64,000 nucleotides of DNA from Rhodospirillaceae bacterium (GTDB taxonomy: Bacteria; Pseudomonadota; Alphaproteobacteria; Rhodospirillales; Rhodospirillaceae), in the NCBI GenBank assembly GCA_040219235.1, contig JAVJSV010000011.1:496001-560000 (forward strand). The letters run 5' to 3'. The translations under genes and the position numbers were made by a program. The notes under the pieces are model-generated. The model worked only from the letters and a program-made list of their open reading frames with translations, was not told the origin of the DNA and ran no database searches. Shown one piece after another: positions 1 to 9,476 of the stretch; position 1 is the first letter of the stretch, and every line of letters starts with the position of its first letter.

Positions 1-917
1 TTATCATCTTACACCCCAAGGGCCGTGTTTCTGAGGTGCAGCGCCGTCAGATGACAACAGTGACTGCAGGTAATGTTCAAAACGTCGCCATCGACGGTAC
101 ATTTGACGATTGCCAGGCGCTTGTTAAAGCGATGTTCAACGACCAGTCTTTTCGCGACGAGATGCATCTGTCGGCGGTCAATTCCATTAACTGGGCACGT
201 ATTATGGCGCAGATGGTTTATTATTTTTATGGGGCGTTGGCTTTAGGTGCACCAGACAGGCCAATAGCATTTGCTGTACCGACCGGGAATTTCGGCAACG
301 TGTTTGCCGGGTATTGTGCTGCTAAAATGGGATTGCCGATTAAGGCGTTTTTGGTCGGTTCAAACCGGAACGATATTTTGACCCGGTATTTTGAGACGGG
401 TGCCATGACAACCGAGCAAGTTGTGCCGTCGCTCAGCCCCGCCATGGATATACAGGTCTCCTCTAATTTTGAGAGGCTTCTCTTTGAATCTTATGGACGC
501 GACGGTAATGCCGTGAAGCGTTTGATGGATGGCCTTGCTCAAAGCGGATCTTACACTGTTGAAGATACCGCGCGCAGTGCTATCGACAAACAATTCGTCG
601 GCAGTCGCTTGAGTGACGATGAGACCAAAGCCATGATGAAATCCATATACCATGAGACGGGTCTGCTGGTTGACCCTCACACGGCAATTGGTGTTGATGC
701 GGCACGGAAGTCCACACTGGACCCCTCTGTTCCTAAGATCGTGCTATCGACGGCACATCCAGCAAAATTTCCGGATGCGGTTGAAGCGGCGACCGGTGTC
801 CGCCCTGGTTTACCGCCCGCGATGGCCGATCTGTATGATCGCAAAGAACGCTATACAGAACTGCCCAATGATCTTTCACAAGTACAGGCGTTTGTCCGCG
901 CCCACAGTCGAGTCTGA
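1..917 (+). CDS. thrC: Threonine synthase, 3' part (5' end outside window)
   Basis: PLP enzyme that converts O-phosphohomoserine to threonine in the cytoplasm. The reading frame is open from the first bases of the window; the in-frame residues before the first GTG (IILHPKGRVSEVQRRQM) match the conserved middle of ThrC, so the gene is cut by the window edge and does not begin at position 36. Further ThrC-like signatures are the segment VEDTARSAIDKQF-like tail and the phosphate-binding-type stretch PTGNFGNVFAGY. The PLP lysine lies upstream, outside the window. The pathway partner thrB (homoserine kinase) lies about 6 kb away on the other strand. An M16 peptidase follows after 25 bases, an arrangement common in Alphaproteobacteria as I recall it. 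Confidence 0.95.
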   Translation, partial: IILHPKGRVSEVQRRQMTTVTAGNVQNVAIDGTFDDCQALVKAMFNDQSFRDEMHLSAVNSINWARIMAQMVYYFYGALALGAPDRPIAFAVPTGNFGNVFAGYCAAKMGLPIKAFLVGSNRNDILTRYFETGAMTTEQVVPSLSPAMDIQVSSNFERLLFESYGRDGNAVKRLMDGLAQSGSYTVEDTARSAIDKQFVGSRLSDDETKAMMKSIYHETGLLVDPHTAIGVDAARKSTLDPSVPKIVLSTAHPAKFPDAVEAATGVRPGLPPAMADLYDRKERYTELPNDLSQVQAFVRAHSRV

Positions 918-942
918 GGCAAAGTAATTTGATGAACAGTTT

Positions 943-2211
943 ATGAGTGGAACTTCTCGCTTAAAAACAACGACCCTCGATTCAGGTTTGCGTGTCGTGA
1001 CAGATCTTATTCCCTCTGTTGAAACGACCGCGGTTGGAGCTTGGGTGGAGGCTGGTACGCGACATGAAACGCTCGAACTAAACGGTATTTCCCATCTGCT
1101 AGAGCATATGGCGTTTAAGGGTACACATCGTCGCACAGCGCTTCAGATTGCTGAGGATATGGATAACGTTGGAGGGCAGTTAAACGCCTACACGAGCCGC
1201 GACCATACGGCCTATTACGCTCATGTCTTGAAAGAAGACTTGCCGCTGGCAGTCGACATTCTCTCGGATATTTTGCTCAACGCGACTATGGATGAAGAAG
1301 AATTTGGGCGCGAGCAGCAAGTCGTGGTGCAGGAGATTTATCAATCAGAAGATACGCCCGATGATATTGTCTTTGATTGGTTGCAAGCAACGGCCTATCC
1401 GGAGCAAGCGCTGGGGTGGCCGGTGCTCGGCACTGTTGAGTCAGTTAACCGAATGACGGCTAACAACCTACAGCAATATATGTCTAGCCATTATCGGACC
1501 GGGAATATGGTTGTTTCTGCGGCCGGTCGCGTTGATCATGATGCCTTTGTTCAGAGCATTGCAGATGCCTTTGCGTCCTTACCACAAGGTGACGGCCCTA
1601 ACAGCCAACTTGCCCATTATGTGGGCGGTGATGTTCGCGCTGCTCGCCCAGTCGAACAATTGCATCTGGTTTTGGGCTTTGATGGCGTGGGGTATCACGA
1701 TCCCCATTATTATCCTTTATCGGCTTTGTCGGTGCTGTTCGGAGAAGGATTATCGTCTCGACTCTTCCAAGAAGTGCGAGAGAAGCGGGGTTTAGCCTAT
1801 TCAGTGTTTTCGTCGACCAATGCTTGTGAAGATTCGGGTGTATTTACGGTCTATGCAGGAACCAGCCTGGATCAGACCGAAGAATTGGTCACGGTTCTGA
1901 CCGAAGAAATTAAGAAAATGATGGGAGGGGCAACCGCTGACGAAATCAAACGTGCGAAAGCTCAACTCAAGGCCAGTTTGCTAATGGGGCTTGAAAGTAT
2001 AGGAAGTCGGTGTGTCCAGCGCGCCCGGCAGATATTAGTTTATGGCCGTACATTGGATTCTGCTGAGATTATTGAACAGGTGGAAAGTGTCTCTATGGCA
2101 TCCATACAAGACGCCGCCCATCGAGTTTTCTCGACATCCCCGACCATCGCAGCCATTGGACAGATTGACCGATTGGCTGACTACGACTCCATCAAAGCCC
2201 GTTTGACTTAA
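943..2211 (+). CDS. M16 family zinc metallopeptidase (mitochondrial processing peptidase-like)
   Basis: Predicted zinc peptidase of the pitrilysin/MPP family, 422 residues, the normal length for the single-unit bacterial members. The inverted zinc motif HxxEH is present as HLLEH near residue 52, and a second acidic ligand is expected in the segment EEEFGREQQVVVQEI about 75 residues later, as in the family. The C-terminal M16 half carries the GLSSRLFQEVREKRGLAYSV signature. There is no signal peptide, so it probably acts in the cytoplasm. It lies 25 bases after thrC and may be co-transcribed with it. The start at ATG 943 has only a weak ribosome site. The physiological substrate cannot be read from the sequence. 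Confidence 0.92.
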   Translation: MSGTSRLKTTTLDSGLRVVTDLIPSVETTAVGAWVEAGTRHETLELNGISHLLEHMAFKGTHRRTALQIAEDMDNVGGQLNAYTSRDHTAYYAHVLKEDLPLAVDILSDILLNATMDEEEFGREQQVVVQEIYQSEDTPDDIVFDWLQATAYPEQALGWPVLGTVESVNRMTANNLQQYMSSHYRTGNMVVSAAGRVDHDAFVQSIADAFASLPQGDGPNSQLAHYVGGDVRAARPVEQLHLVLGFDGVGYHDPHYYPLSALSVLFGEGLSSRLFQEVREKRGLAYSVFSSTNACEDSGVFTVYAGTSLDQTEELVTVLTEEIKKMMGGATADEIKRAKAQLKASLLMGLESIGSRCVQRARQILVYGRTLDSAEIIEQVESVSMASIQDAAHRVFSTSPTIAAIGQIDRLADYDSIKARLT

Positions 2212-2363
2212 AAAAACATCCTAGGGGGCTTGCCGTTGTCTAAGCGTTCAAGTGAACGGCACGGTCACATATCGGTCACTTTAAAGTGGGGGCTCGCCTC
2301 AACGCCGGGCGTGGATAGTGTGCCTTTCAGAAGCAACCATCTGACCAGCTTGGAGATATTGAT

Positions 2364-3641
2364 ATGGCGACTTATTTAAAACGCGGCGCAACAGCAGAAG
2401 AAACTGAAGCAGCAGCTTTAAAAGTGCGCGATACGGTGACTGAAATTTTATCTCGGATCGGCAAAGAAGGTGACGCCGCCGTCAGGCATTACTCGGATAC
2501 GTTTGATAAGTTCTCGCCCGAAAGCTTCAGGTTAACTGAGGCCGAGATTCAAGCCTGTGTGGATTCGCTGGACGAGCAAACCATCACGGATATCAAGTTT
2601 GCGCAAACACAGATCCGCAAATTCGCAGAAGCCCAGAAAGCATCCCTGCAGGATATCGAGATTGAAACCATTCCTGGCGTGCGGCTTGGTCACAAAAATA
2701 TCCCCATTGAAAACGTTGGGTGTTATGTCCCTGGTGGACGCTATCCTATGGTTGCCTCGGCGCATATGAGTGTGCTGACTGCGCGCGTCGCTGGATGTAA
2801 ACGGGTTATTGCCTGTACACCGCCGACCAACGGCGCGGCCCACCCGGCGACCATTGCAGCCATGCATTTTGCAGGCGCGGACGAAATTTATCTCATAGGC
2901 GGTGTGCAAGCCGTAGCGGCGATGGCGCTTGGAACAGAAACCATCGCGCCAGTCGATATGCTGGTCGGTCCGGGTAATGCCTATGTGGCTGAAGCAAAAC
3001 GTCAACTCTTTGGCCGGGTAGGTATCGATCTATTTGCCGGCCCCACGGAAATTCTCGTGATTGCTGATGATACGGCGGACGGTGAAATGGTTGCCACAGA
3101 CCTGCTCGGTCAAGCTGAGCATGGCCCGACTTCGCCCGCTGTTTTACTCACAACATCACAACGTGTTGCCGATGAAACCGTTGCAGAAATCGAGCGTCAA
3201 CTTGGCGTTTTGGCAACGGCCGATGTTGCCGGTGCGGCGTGGCGGGATCATGGTGAAATCATTCTGTGTGAAGATGATGCTGAGATGCTGCGTGAGGCTG
3301 ATGCTTTAGCATCTGAGCATGTTGAAATTCTGACCGCAGAACCCAAGTGGTGGCTGGACAATATGACCAACTATGGTGCCTTATTTCTTGGTAAAGAAAC
3401 GAACGTAGCTTATGGCGACAAAGTGATCGGAACAAATCATACCCTGCCGACCAGTAAGGCGGCTCGCTATACGGGTGGGCTTTGGGTTGGAAAGTTTATT
3501 AAGACCTGTACCTATCAAACCTGCACAGAAGAAGCCTCGCGTATTATTGGTGAGTATGGGTCTCGGCTTTGTGCGATTGAGAACTTTGCAGGCCACCAGG
3601 AACAATGTGATCTGCGGGTTCGTCGCTATGGCAACTCCTAG
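2364..3641 (+). CDS. HisD-family dehydrogenase, probably catabolic (sulfopropanediol 3-dehydrogenase-like)
   Basis: NAD-dependent zinc dehydrogenase of the histidinol dehydrogenase fold, 425 residues. Catalytic and zinc features of HisD are visible: QAEHG (zinc Gln/His), SEHVEI (catalytic Glu-His), GTNHTLPT (His), and a C-terminal GHQEQCDLR in place of the usual GH(A/E)NS-type segment. Other family blocks are [26 protein letters not shown] and [11 protein letters not shown]. It is not beside histidine biosynthesis genes but heads a cluster with a 3-hydroxyacyl-CoA dehydrogenase-like enzyme (9 bases downstream) and an SDR, which points to oxidation of a hydroxylated carbon source. HpsN, acting on 2,3-dihydroxypropanesulfonate, is one known non-histidine branch; substrate assignment is inference. 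True HisD cannot be fully excluded. Confidence 0.8.
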   Translation: MATYLKRGATAEETEAAALKVRDTVTEILSRIGKEGDAAVRHYSDTFDKFSPESFRLTEAEIQACVDSLDEQTITDIKFAQTQIRKFAEAQKASLQDIEIETIPGVRLGHKNIPIENVGCYVPGGRYPMVASAHMSVLTARVAGCKRVIACTPPTNGAAHPATIAAMHFAGADEIYLIGGVQAVAAMALGTETIAPVDMLVGPGNAYVAEAKRQLFGRVGIDLFAGPTEILVIADDTADGEMVATDLLGQAEHGPTSPAVLLTTSQRVADETVAEIERQLGVLATADVAGAAWRDHGEIILCEDDAEMLREADALASEHVEILTAEPKWWLDNMTNYGALFLGKETNVAYGDKVIGTNHTLPTSKAARYTGGLWVGKFIKTCTYQTCTEEASRIIGEYGSRLCAIENFAGHQEQCDLRVRRYGNS

Positions 3642-3650
3642 AGATTTGGG

Positions 3651-4595
3651 ATGAAGGCTACTATTGCAGTAGTCGGCGCAGGTTTGGTCGGTGCGGGCTG
3701 GGCCATTGTCTTCGCACGAGCGGGTTTCCCGACGCGTATCTATGATGCTGATCCAGGCCTTAGGTCAAAGATATTGGCCAGTATCCGCACAAACTTGGAA
3801 GATTTGGAATCCTTTGATCTGATTGAGTCCACGGGCACTGTGGCCGAATTAATCACGGTTCACGATACCATCGAGTCTGCTGTTGATGGTGTGAGTTATG
3901 TTCAGGAATCAGTGTTTGAGACAATTCCCGTTAAGTCTGAAATCACCGCTGCTCTTGATACCGCCTGTGCCCCTGATGTGGTTATTGGTAGTTCGTCCTC
4001 GGGCATCCCGGCCTCGGCCTTTACGGAGGCATTGCCTGGCCGGAACCGTTGCTTGATTGCTCATCCGGTCAATCCTCCCTATTTGGTGCCCTTGGTGGAG
4101 CTGGTGCCTGCACCCTGGACTGATTCTTCTGCAATGGATGTAGCCTTTCAACTGATGACAGAAGTTGGCCAATCGCCAATCCGCATCACCCGTGAAGTGG
4201 ACGGCTTTGTCCTTAACCGTTTGCAAGGGGCGTTGCTCAATGAAGCCTGGGCCCTGTTTGAAGAGGGTTACGCCTCTGCCGAAGATATCGATAAGACGGT
4301 CTCTGAAGGGCTCGGGCTTAGGTGGTCATTCATGGGACCTTTTCAAACCATTGACCTGAATGCGCCCGGTGGCGTCGCTGATTACGCTGCACGACTAAGC
4401 CCTCTTTATCATACTGTCGCTCAGTCCCGGACGGAACCAAAACCATGGAGCGATAAATTGGTTCACGATGTTGAAGCTGAGCGCAGAACTCATTTATCTA
4501 TAGAAGACCTTGCCTCCAGGCGTGAATGGCGCGACCGTCGGCTTATGGCGTTGGCGGCTCATAAACGGAAAGCGGCAAAAAAACTAGGCGATTAA
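3651..4595 (+). CDS. 3-hydroxyacyl-CoA dehydrogenase-family NAD-dependent dehydrogenase (lambda-crystallin / L-gulonate 3-dehydrogenase-like)
   Basis: Cytoplasmic NAD-dependent dehydrogenase of 314 residues. The N-terminal Rossmann motif is VGAGLVGAGWA (residues about 8-18), followed by the family block SSSSGIPAS and the catalytic His of AHPVNPPYLVPLVELVP. The C-terminal helical domain begins near residue 185 (DGFVLNRLQGALLNEAW). The length and the HPVNPP block resemble the lambda-crystallin/gulonate dehydrogenase or carnitine dehydrogenase branch more than fatty-acid FadB-type enzymes. It sits between the HisD-like gene (9-base gap) and an SDR (14-base gap), so the three probably form one operon for catabolism of a polyol, sugar acid or sulfonate. 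The substrate is not determinable here. Confidence 0.85.
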   Translation: MKATIAVVGAGLVGAGWAIVFARAGFPTRIYDADPGLRSKILASIRTNLEDLESFDLIESTGTVAELITVHDTIESAVDGVSYVQESVFETIPVKSEITAALDTACAPDVVIGSSSSGIPASAFTEALPGRNRCLIAHPVNPPYLVPLVELVPAPWTDSSAMDVAFQLMTEVGQSPIRITREVDGFVLNRLQGALLNEAWALFEEGYASAEDIDKTVSEGLGLRWSFMGPFQTIDLNAPGGVADYAARLSPLYHTVAQSRTEPKPWSDKLVHDVEAERRTHLSIEDLASRREWRDRRLMALAAHKRKAAKKLGD

Positions 4596-4609
4596 GAAAG
4601 AGGGCTGTC

Positions 4610-5371
4610 ATGGAAGTAGGGACATCACTGTTTGATCTCACGGGCCAAACAGCTCTGATCACAGGCGCTTCGAAGGGCCTGGGTGAAGGATGTGCGTTGG
4701 CTCTGGCAGATGCCGGTGCAGATGTCGTTTTAGTCGCGCGTAAGGCAGAGCCATTGCAAGATGTGGCTGCCCAGATCGAGCGCAGGGGGCGGAATGCACA
4801 TAAAATTGTCTGTGACGTCACGGATGGGGCGTCGTTTAATAAGCTACTTTCCGATGCGCCGCCCATTCATATTCTTGTGAATAATGCGGGCACAAATGTG
4901 CCAGAACCATTTGAGGATGTAACAGAAGAACACTTCGATAGAATTATGGACGTCAACGTTCGTGCAGCATTCTTCGTGGCGCAAGCTGTTACGAGGCGCA
5001 TGATTGTTGCGGAAACCAAAGGCTCTATCATTCATATGTCGTCACAGATGGGGCATGTGGGTGCAGTCAATCGCACAGTTTATTGTGCGTCTAAGCATGC
5101 CATTGAAGGTTTGACGAAAGCCATGGCCGTCGAACTGGCACCTCATGGTATTCGGGTGAATACGGTCGCGCCAACATTTATAGAGACGCCCCTCACGCAA
5201 CCATTTTTTGAAGATGCAATGTTTAAGGATTCAGTTTTAAAACAGATTCCACTTGGCCATATCGGTCAAATTATAGATGTTGCCAGCGCAGTTGTTTATT
5301 TGGCATCACCTGCGGCGCGTATGGTTACCGGTTCGTGCCTAAAAGTAGATGGTGGCTGGACTGCGCATTAA
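4610..5371 (+). CDS. Short-chain dehydrogenase/reductase (SDR)
   Basis: Classical SDR of 253 residues. The cofactor loop TGASKGLG is near residue 18, the NNAG motif near residue 93, and the active-site Ser with YxxxK occurs as YCASK near residue 160. The C-terminus reads TGSCLKVDGGWTAH, typical of gluconate 5-dehydrogenase or 3-oxoacyl-reductase-like members. It is the third gene of the dehydrogenase cluster that starts at 2364, and it converges with the YqgE gene 19 bases downstream. I infer that it oxidises or reduces an intermediate in the same catabolic route; the exact substrate is unknown. Confidence 0.88.
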   Translation: MEVGTSLFDLTGQTALITGASKGLGEGCALALADAGADVVLVARKAEPLQDVAAQIERRGRNAHKIVCDVTDGASFNKLLSDAPPIHILVNNAGTNVPEPFEDVTEEHFDRIMDVNVRAAFFVAQAVTRRMIVAETKGSIIHMSSQMGHVGAVNRTVYCASKHAIEGLTKAMAVELAPHGIRVNTVAPTFIETPLTQPFFEDAMFKDSVLKQIPLGHIGQIIDVASAVVYLASPAARMVTGSCLKVDGGWTAH

Positions 5372-5390
5372 GACTGCCAGCTAAAACTGG

Positions 5391-5966
5391 TCAGGCGTGC
5401 CCGGCCTCACCGACCAAGGATGCTGGACTAATGCCTAGAGTGCCCAACGCGCGATCCCACTTAGAATCTGAGTCCTCGGACCATAACAGCTCGCTATCGA
5501 CGGGCACGTTAAGCCAGGCATTATTTTTAATCTCTTCATCCAACTGGCCTTCTCCCCAGCCTGCATAGCCAAGCGCCATAAGGCATTTCTTTGGGCCAGT
5601 CCCATAAGCAATAGATTTTAGAATTTCTGTTGTTGCGCTGAGCGCGACAGACTCATCAACAACTAACGTGCCATCCATTTGATAGTCGGAAGAATGTAAT
5701 ACAAAGCCTCGGGCGGATTCTACCGGTCCACCGCAGTGGACGATGATCCGATCGCAGGCAGGCGTAGACTCTATGCCCATCTGGTCGAGGATGTCTGGAA
5801 ATTTTAATTCTTCGAGTGGCTGGTTAACAATCAAGCCCATCGCACCATCTGCGGAGTGCGCGCAAATATAAATTAAAGCGCGTTCAAAGCGGGGATCACC
5901 CATAGCAGGCATCGCCGCCAGAAACTGGCCAGATAAATATCCAGGTTCAGTTGAGTTGCGGATCAT
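5391..5966 (-). CDS. YqgE/AlgH family protein (UPF0301)
   Basis: A 191-residue member of the YqgE/AlgH family, whose biochemical role is poorly defined. Family-typical blocks are LSGQFLAAMPAMGDPRFERALIYIC at the N-terminus, GAMGLIVNQP, the GGPV block and the C-terminal ALGYAGWGEGQLDEEI. No signal peptide is visible. The gene is divergent from the peroxiredoxin at 6101 and shares with it an AT-rich promoter region of about 130 bases. Expression and function cannot be inferred beyond the family name. Confidence 0.9.
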   Translation of the reverse strand: MIRNSTEPGYLSGQFLAAMPAMGDPRFERALIYICAHSADGAMGLIVNQPLEELKFPDILDQMGIESTPACDRIIVHCGGPVESARGFVLHSSDYQMDGTLVVDESVALSATTEILKSIAYGTGPKKCLMALGYAGWGEGQLDEEIKNNAWLNVPVDSELLWSEDSDSKWDRALGTLGISPASLVGEAGHA

Positions 5967-6100
5967 ATCTAAACAATGCGCTGATCATGATGGCAAAACA
6001 AGGGCGGTATTTGGAAAATTTTTCTTGCATTTTTAGGTGACAGGCTTCGTTCATACGCCTAACACCTTAATCAATATATTTTGTTTAGAGTCCGACCAGT

Positions 6101-6583
6101 ATGACAATTTCGACCGGGTCCGCTATTCCAGACATCTCCCTTTTTGTTGCGGGGGCAAACGGCCCTCAACCTGTCACGACAGGTGATATATTTTCGAACA
6201 AGCGCGTGGTGCTCTTTGGTCTTCCTGGCGCGTTCACGCCAACATGTTCAACACGACACCTTCCTGGCTATCTCGAAAAAAAATCTATGTTTAAAGAGGC
6301 CGGAATCGACCAATTGGTCTGCATGTCTGTGAATGATGCGTTTGTAATGGGTGCTTGGGCGCAGCAGCAAGAAGTGAATGATCAAATTTTGATGCTGGCA
6401 GATGGCAATGGTGATTTTGCTTCTGCCCTTGGTTTAAATCGGGATATGAGTGAGAGGGGCATGGGTGAGCGGTGCCATCGGTTTGCTTTGATTGCAGACG
6501 ACGCTCGGGTTGAGGATGTGTTTATTGAGCCTTCAGGCGGCTTCGGTATTTCAAGTGCTGAAAACGTCTTAACGTGGGTTTAA
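6101..6583 (+). CDS. Peroxiredoxin, Prx5-like (AhpC/TSA redoxin domain)
   Basis: Thiol peroxidase of 160 residues that reduces H2O2 or organic peroxides. The peroxidatic cysteine is in PGAFTPTCSTRHLPGY (residues about 44-59), the signature of the Prx5 group; the Thr and Arg around it are also in place. Family block SVNDAFVMGAWAQQ follows. Many bacterial Prx5 members use glutathione or glutaredoxin as reductant; that is family knowledge. It converges with rnhA. The gene is commonly seen next to the thrB/rnhA cluster in Alphaproteobacteria according to my recollection. Confidence 0.92.
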   Translation: MTISTGSAIPDISLFVAGANGPQPVTTGDIFSNKRVVLFGLPGAFTPTCSTRHLPGYLEKKSMFKEAGIDQLVCMSVNDAFVMGAWAQQQEVNDQILMLADGNGDFASALGLNRDMSERGMGERCHRFALIADDARVEDVFIEPSGGFGISSAENVLTWV

Positions 6584-6623
6584 AACTGAAATTTGATATT
6601 TACGTGTGAGCGTTAGTTCTTTT

Positions 6624-7091
6624 TTAGCAGACTTGTTCACCGTGCTGGATTTTCTCTGCTTCCCAGCGTGCAAGATCATCAACCCGCTCGTTTTCTGGGT
6701 GTCCGGCGTGACCCTTTACCCATTTCCATGTCACATTATGTTTCTTTCTTGCGTCGTCGAGAGAGAGCCATAGGTCAGCATTTTTTACTGGTTTTTTCGC
6801 TGCTGTTTTCCAGCCCCGCGCTTTCCACCCTTGTATCCATTCGGTGATACCTTTTTGTACATATTGGCTGTCGGTATAAACAACGACCGTACACGGTCGT
6901 GTTAAGGCATTGAGTCCTTCAATCACGGCCTGCATTTCCATGCGGTTATTGGTCGTGTCTGGTTCTCCCCCAGCTAGTTCTTTGTCTGTGCCATTGAAGC
7001 GCAACAAAGCCCCCCAGCCCCCTGGCCCTGGATTGCCGAGGCAGGCACCATCGGTGAAAAGCTCAACTGAAATGGCCTTGTCGTTGGTCAT
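6624..7091 (-). CDS. rnhA: Ribonuclease HI
   Basis: Endonuclease that degrades the RNA strand of RNA:DNA hybrids, 155 residues, normal size. The four catalytic acids are visible: Asp in [14 protein letters not shown], Glu in NNRMEMQAV, Asp in VYTDSQYV, and the C-terminal Asp in NERVDDLA. The start ATG overlaps the stop of thrB by 4 bases (ATGA), indicating translational coupling. It is the last gene of the minus-strand operon ispH-thrB-rnhA. Confidence 0.97.
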   Translation of the reverse strand: MTNDKAISVELFTDGACLGNPGPGGWGALLRFNGTDKELAGGEPDTTNNRMEMQAVIEGLNALTRPCTVVVYTDSQYVQKGITEWIQGWKARGWKTAAKKPVKNADLWLSLDDARKKHNVTWKWVKGHAGHPENERVDDLARWEAEKIQHGEQVC

Positions 7092-8050
7092 GATAATCCG
7101 TAAGCCGCGATGCTGCTGACGCTTTGATGAAACCGCAGTTTCTGCAAATATTCAGATGGATCTTTAGGGCGGACCAGTGCGCCTTCAGGTGTGTTGACCC
7201 AATCATAAAGCCGAGTCAGTAGAAACCGGACTGCAGCCCCACGCGCTAAAATCGGGAGTGCAGATTTTTCTGCTTCGGTCAGGAGTCTTCCTTTTTCATA
7301 GCCGGCGAGTAGACGATGCGCCTTGGTCACATTCATTGCTCCATCGGGCTCAAAGCACCAAGCGTTGAGACAAATCGCAATATCGTAGGCAAGAAAATCA
7401 GAGCACGCGAAATAGAAATCAATCAGGCCTGAGCACGTATCATCCAGAAAAAAAACGTTGTCAGGAAAGAGGTCTGCGTGAATGACGCCTTTCGGCAGAT
7501 CATGTGGCCAAAGCTTTTCCAATTCAGCTAATTCTTCTGCTATCTCAGTTGATAACCCATCTGCAACCTCATCTGCATGGTCTGCGACGGAGTCAAACAA
7601 TGGGCGCCAACCGTCAATCGATAAGGTATTACGCCGGTGACCTTCATAACTCTCACCAGCTTTATGCAAAGCTGCCATCGCCTGCCCTAGCTCTTCACAA
7701 TGGTATGGTGCGATACGTCGCGGCCACATGCCTTGCAAAAAAGTAATAATTGCAGCGGGGCGGCCTTCAAGCGTGCGCAAGGCATTCCCGTCGCGGGCTG
7801 CGACTGGCAAAGGGCATTTAACCCCATTGTCAGCCAAATGATGCATCAGATCGAGAAAAAAGGGGAGATCGTCTGGATCTACACGTTTTTCATAAAGCGT
7901 CAGGATAAATGGACCTTGCTCGGTATGAAGCATGTAATTCGAGTTTTCCACACCTTCAGCGATACCTTTGCAGGAGACGACTTTGCCTATGTTGTACTCC
8001 TCAATGAATGCCTCTAAGGCTTGATCATCGACTTCTGTGTAAACAGCCAT
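7088..8050 (-). CDS. thrB: Homoserine kinase, APH-fold type
   Basis: Phosphorylates homoserine to O-phosphohomoserine, the substrate of ThrC at the left edge of the window. At 320 residues it belongs to the aminoglycoside-phosphotransferase-like homoserine kinases typical of Alphaproteobacteria, not the GHMP type of enterics. The Brenner-type motif [11 protein letters not shown] (residues about 191-201) and the following LIDFYFA supply the catalytic Asp and the metal ligand. The N-terminal [19 protein letters not shown] block is typical. It follows ispH by 12 bases and overlaps rnhA by 4 bases, so the three are probably one operon. Confidence 0.95.
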   Translation of the reverse strand: MAVYTEVDDQALEAFIEEYNIGKVVSCKGIAEGVENSNYMLHTEQGPFILTLYEKRVDPDDLPFFLDLMHHLADNGVKCPLPVAARDGNALRTLEGRPAAIITFLQGMWPRRIAPYHCEELGQAMAALHKAGESYEGHRRNTLSIDGWRPLFDSVADHADEVADGLSTEIAEELAELEKLWPHDLPKGVIHADLFPDNVFFLDDTCSGLIDFYFACSDFLAYDIAICLNAWCFEPDGAMNVTKAHRLLAGYEKGRLLTEAEKSALPILARGAAVRFLLTRLYDWVNTPEGALVRPKDPSEYLQKLRFHQSVSSIAAYGLS

Positions 8051-8062
8051 GTGTTGATACTT

Positions 8063-9007
8063 TTATGCCGTTAGGGCGCGAGGTAAATTGAAGGTGACGT
8101 TTTCTTCCGCAACCTTGATTTCATTGACTTGAACATCAAACCGTTCGCGCGCTGCTGAGATAGTTTCCTCGACCAAAATCTCAGGTGCAGATGCACCAGC
8201 TGTAATTCCTAAGGTCTGCCCGTCGGATAGTTTATCCCAAGATATATCGTTCGCGCGTTGAACCAGGTTAGCTATTGGACAGCCAGCCTTAAGCGCCACT
8301 TCAACAAGCCGTTGCGAGTTTGAAGAATTCGGCGCTCCGATGACGATCATCATGTCGCATTGTTCCGCAATTGCTTTTACGGCCGCTTGCCGGTTTGTTG
8401 TAGCGTAGCAGATATCCTCTTTGCGCGGAGCAGATATATTTGGAAAGCGTTTGTGCAGAACTTCAATAATTTCTGCAGTATCATCGACGGATAAAGTGGT
8501 CTGTGTGACATAGGCCAAGGAATCAGAGTTGTCTGGTTTAATTGTTTCAGCGTCTTCCACGGTCTCTACCAGTAACATTGTACCTTCTGGCACTTGTCCC
8601 ATGGTGCCGATCACTTCGGGATGATTGGCATGACCAATAAGAATAGTTTGCAGGCCATGCCGGTGATGACGCTCGGCTTCGACATGAACTTTGGAGACCA
8701 GAGGGCAGGTGGCGTCGATGTAATCTAAACCCCTGTGTTCAGCTGCCGCGGGCACGGATTTTGGCACGCCATGGGCAGAAAAAACGACGTGTACACCGTC
8801 TGGCACTTCATCAAGTTCTTCTACAAAGATTGCGCCCTTAGCTTCCAAAGATTCCACCACGTATCTGTTGTGGACAATCTCATGGCGCACATAAACCGGC
8901 GCTCCATGAGCTTCAATTGCTTTTTCTACGATGAGAATAGCGCGATCTACACCAGCACAAAACCCGCGTGGACCGGCAAGCAAAATGGAAAGAGCAGGCT
9001 TAGTCAT
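8063..9007 (-). CDS. ispH: 4-hydroxy-3-methylbut-2-enyl diphosphate reductase
   Basis: Last enzyme of the MEP isoprenoid pathway, a [4Fe-4S] protein of 314 residues. The three cluster cysteines are seen in [13 protein letters not shown] (N-terminus), [11 protein letters not shown] (about residue 100) and [11 protein letters not shown] (about residue 200). The catalytic Glu lies in [11 protein letters not shown]. It is the first gene of the ispH-thrB-rnhA operon. A 180-base intergenic region separates it from the divergent CDGSH gene and should hold both promoters. Confidence 0.97.
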   Translation of the reverse strand: MTKPALSILLAGPRGFCAGVDRAILIVEKAIEAHGAPVYVRHEIVHNRYVVESLEAKGAIFVEELDEVPDGVHVVFSAHGVPKSVPAAAEHRGLDYIDATCPLVSKVHVEAERHHRHGLQTILIGHANHPEVIGTMGQVPEGTMLLVETVEDAETIKPDNSDSLAYVTQTTLSVDDTAEIIEVLHKRFPNISAPRKEDICYATTNRQAAVKAIAEQCDMMIVIGAPNSSNSQRLVEVALKAGCPIANLVQRANDISWDKLSDGQTLGITAGASAPEILVEETISAARERFDVQVNEIKVAEENVTFNLPRALTA

Positions 9008-9188
9008 AGGATTCGGAGTCCGGGTTATTTTATAGCACGCATTAAGTCAGCAGCCAGGTGGTCTAGCATCCAGGAGACAGGCCCGCTATTGTAACTGTTG
9101 TTGATAGCCTATGGTTGAACTGCCAAGCTCAACAACGTCATATATAATATCCCTAGCAGATATAGTTACCCTTAAAAAGGTGGATTGC

Positions 9189-9458
9189 ATGTCAGAGTCT
9201 TCGAGCGCAGAGACACCCCCAAATCAGGCTGTGGTCGCTGAAAAAGCACCGTTCGCGGTCGAAGTTGAGGCAGGAAAGAAATATTGGTGGTGCTCTTGTG
9301 GTCGAAGCTCTAAACAACCCTTCTGTGATGGGGCACATAAAGGTACAGAGTTTTCTCCGCTAGAGCATACCGCAGAGCAGGCTGGTAAGCTGTACTTCTG
9401 TGGATGTAAAGCCACTGCTCGTATGCCGTTGTGTGATGGTAGTCACAGCAAGCTCTGA
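9189..9458 (+). CDS. CDGSH iron-sulfur domain protein with two CDGSH motifs
   Basis: Small protein of 89 residues with two CDGSH-type [2Fe-2S] motifs: CSCGRSSKQPFCDGAH and CGCKATARMPLCDGSH. Each has the three-Cys, one-His ligand set of the mitoNEET/CISD family. I start it at ATG 9189 because an AAGGTGG ribosome site lies just upstream at about 9177-9183; the longer frame from 9111 adds 26 residues without family character. There is no membrane anchor, unlike many eukaryotic members. Role is probably redox or iron-sulfur handling; partner unknown. Confidence 0.92.
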   Translation: MSESSSAETPPNQAVVAEKAPFAVEVEAGKKYWWCSCGRSSKQPFCDGAHKGTEFSPLEHTAEQAGKLYFCGCKATARMPLCDGSHSKL

Positions 9459-9476
9459 CCCGATAACCCTGACCTG

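Noticed and set aside
2364-3641. Calling this gene hisD of histidine biosynthesis
   Set aside because: Neighbours are dehydrogenases and not his genes, and the C-terminal block differs; kept as HisD-family only.
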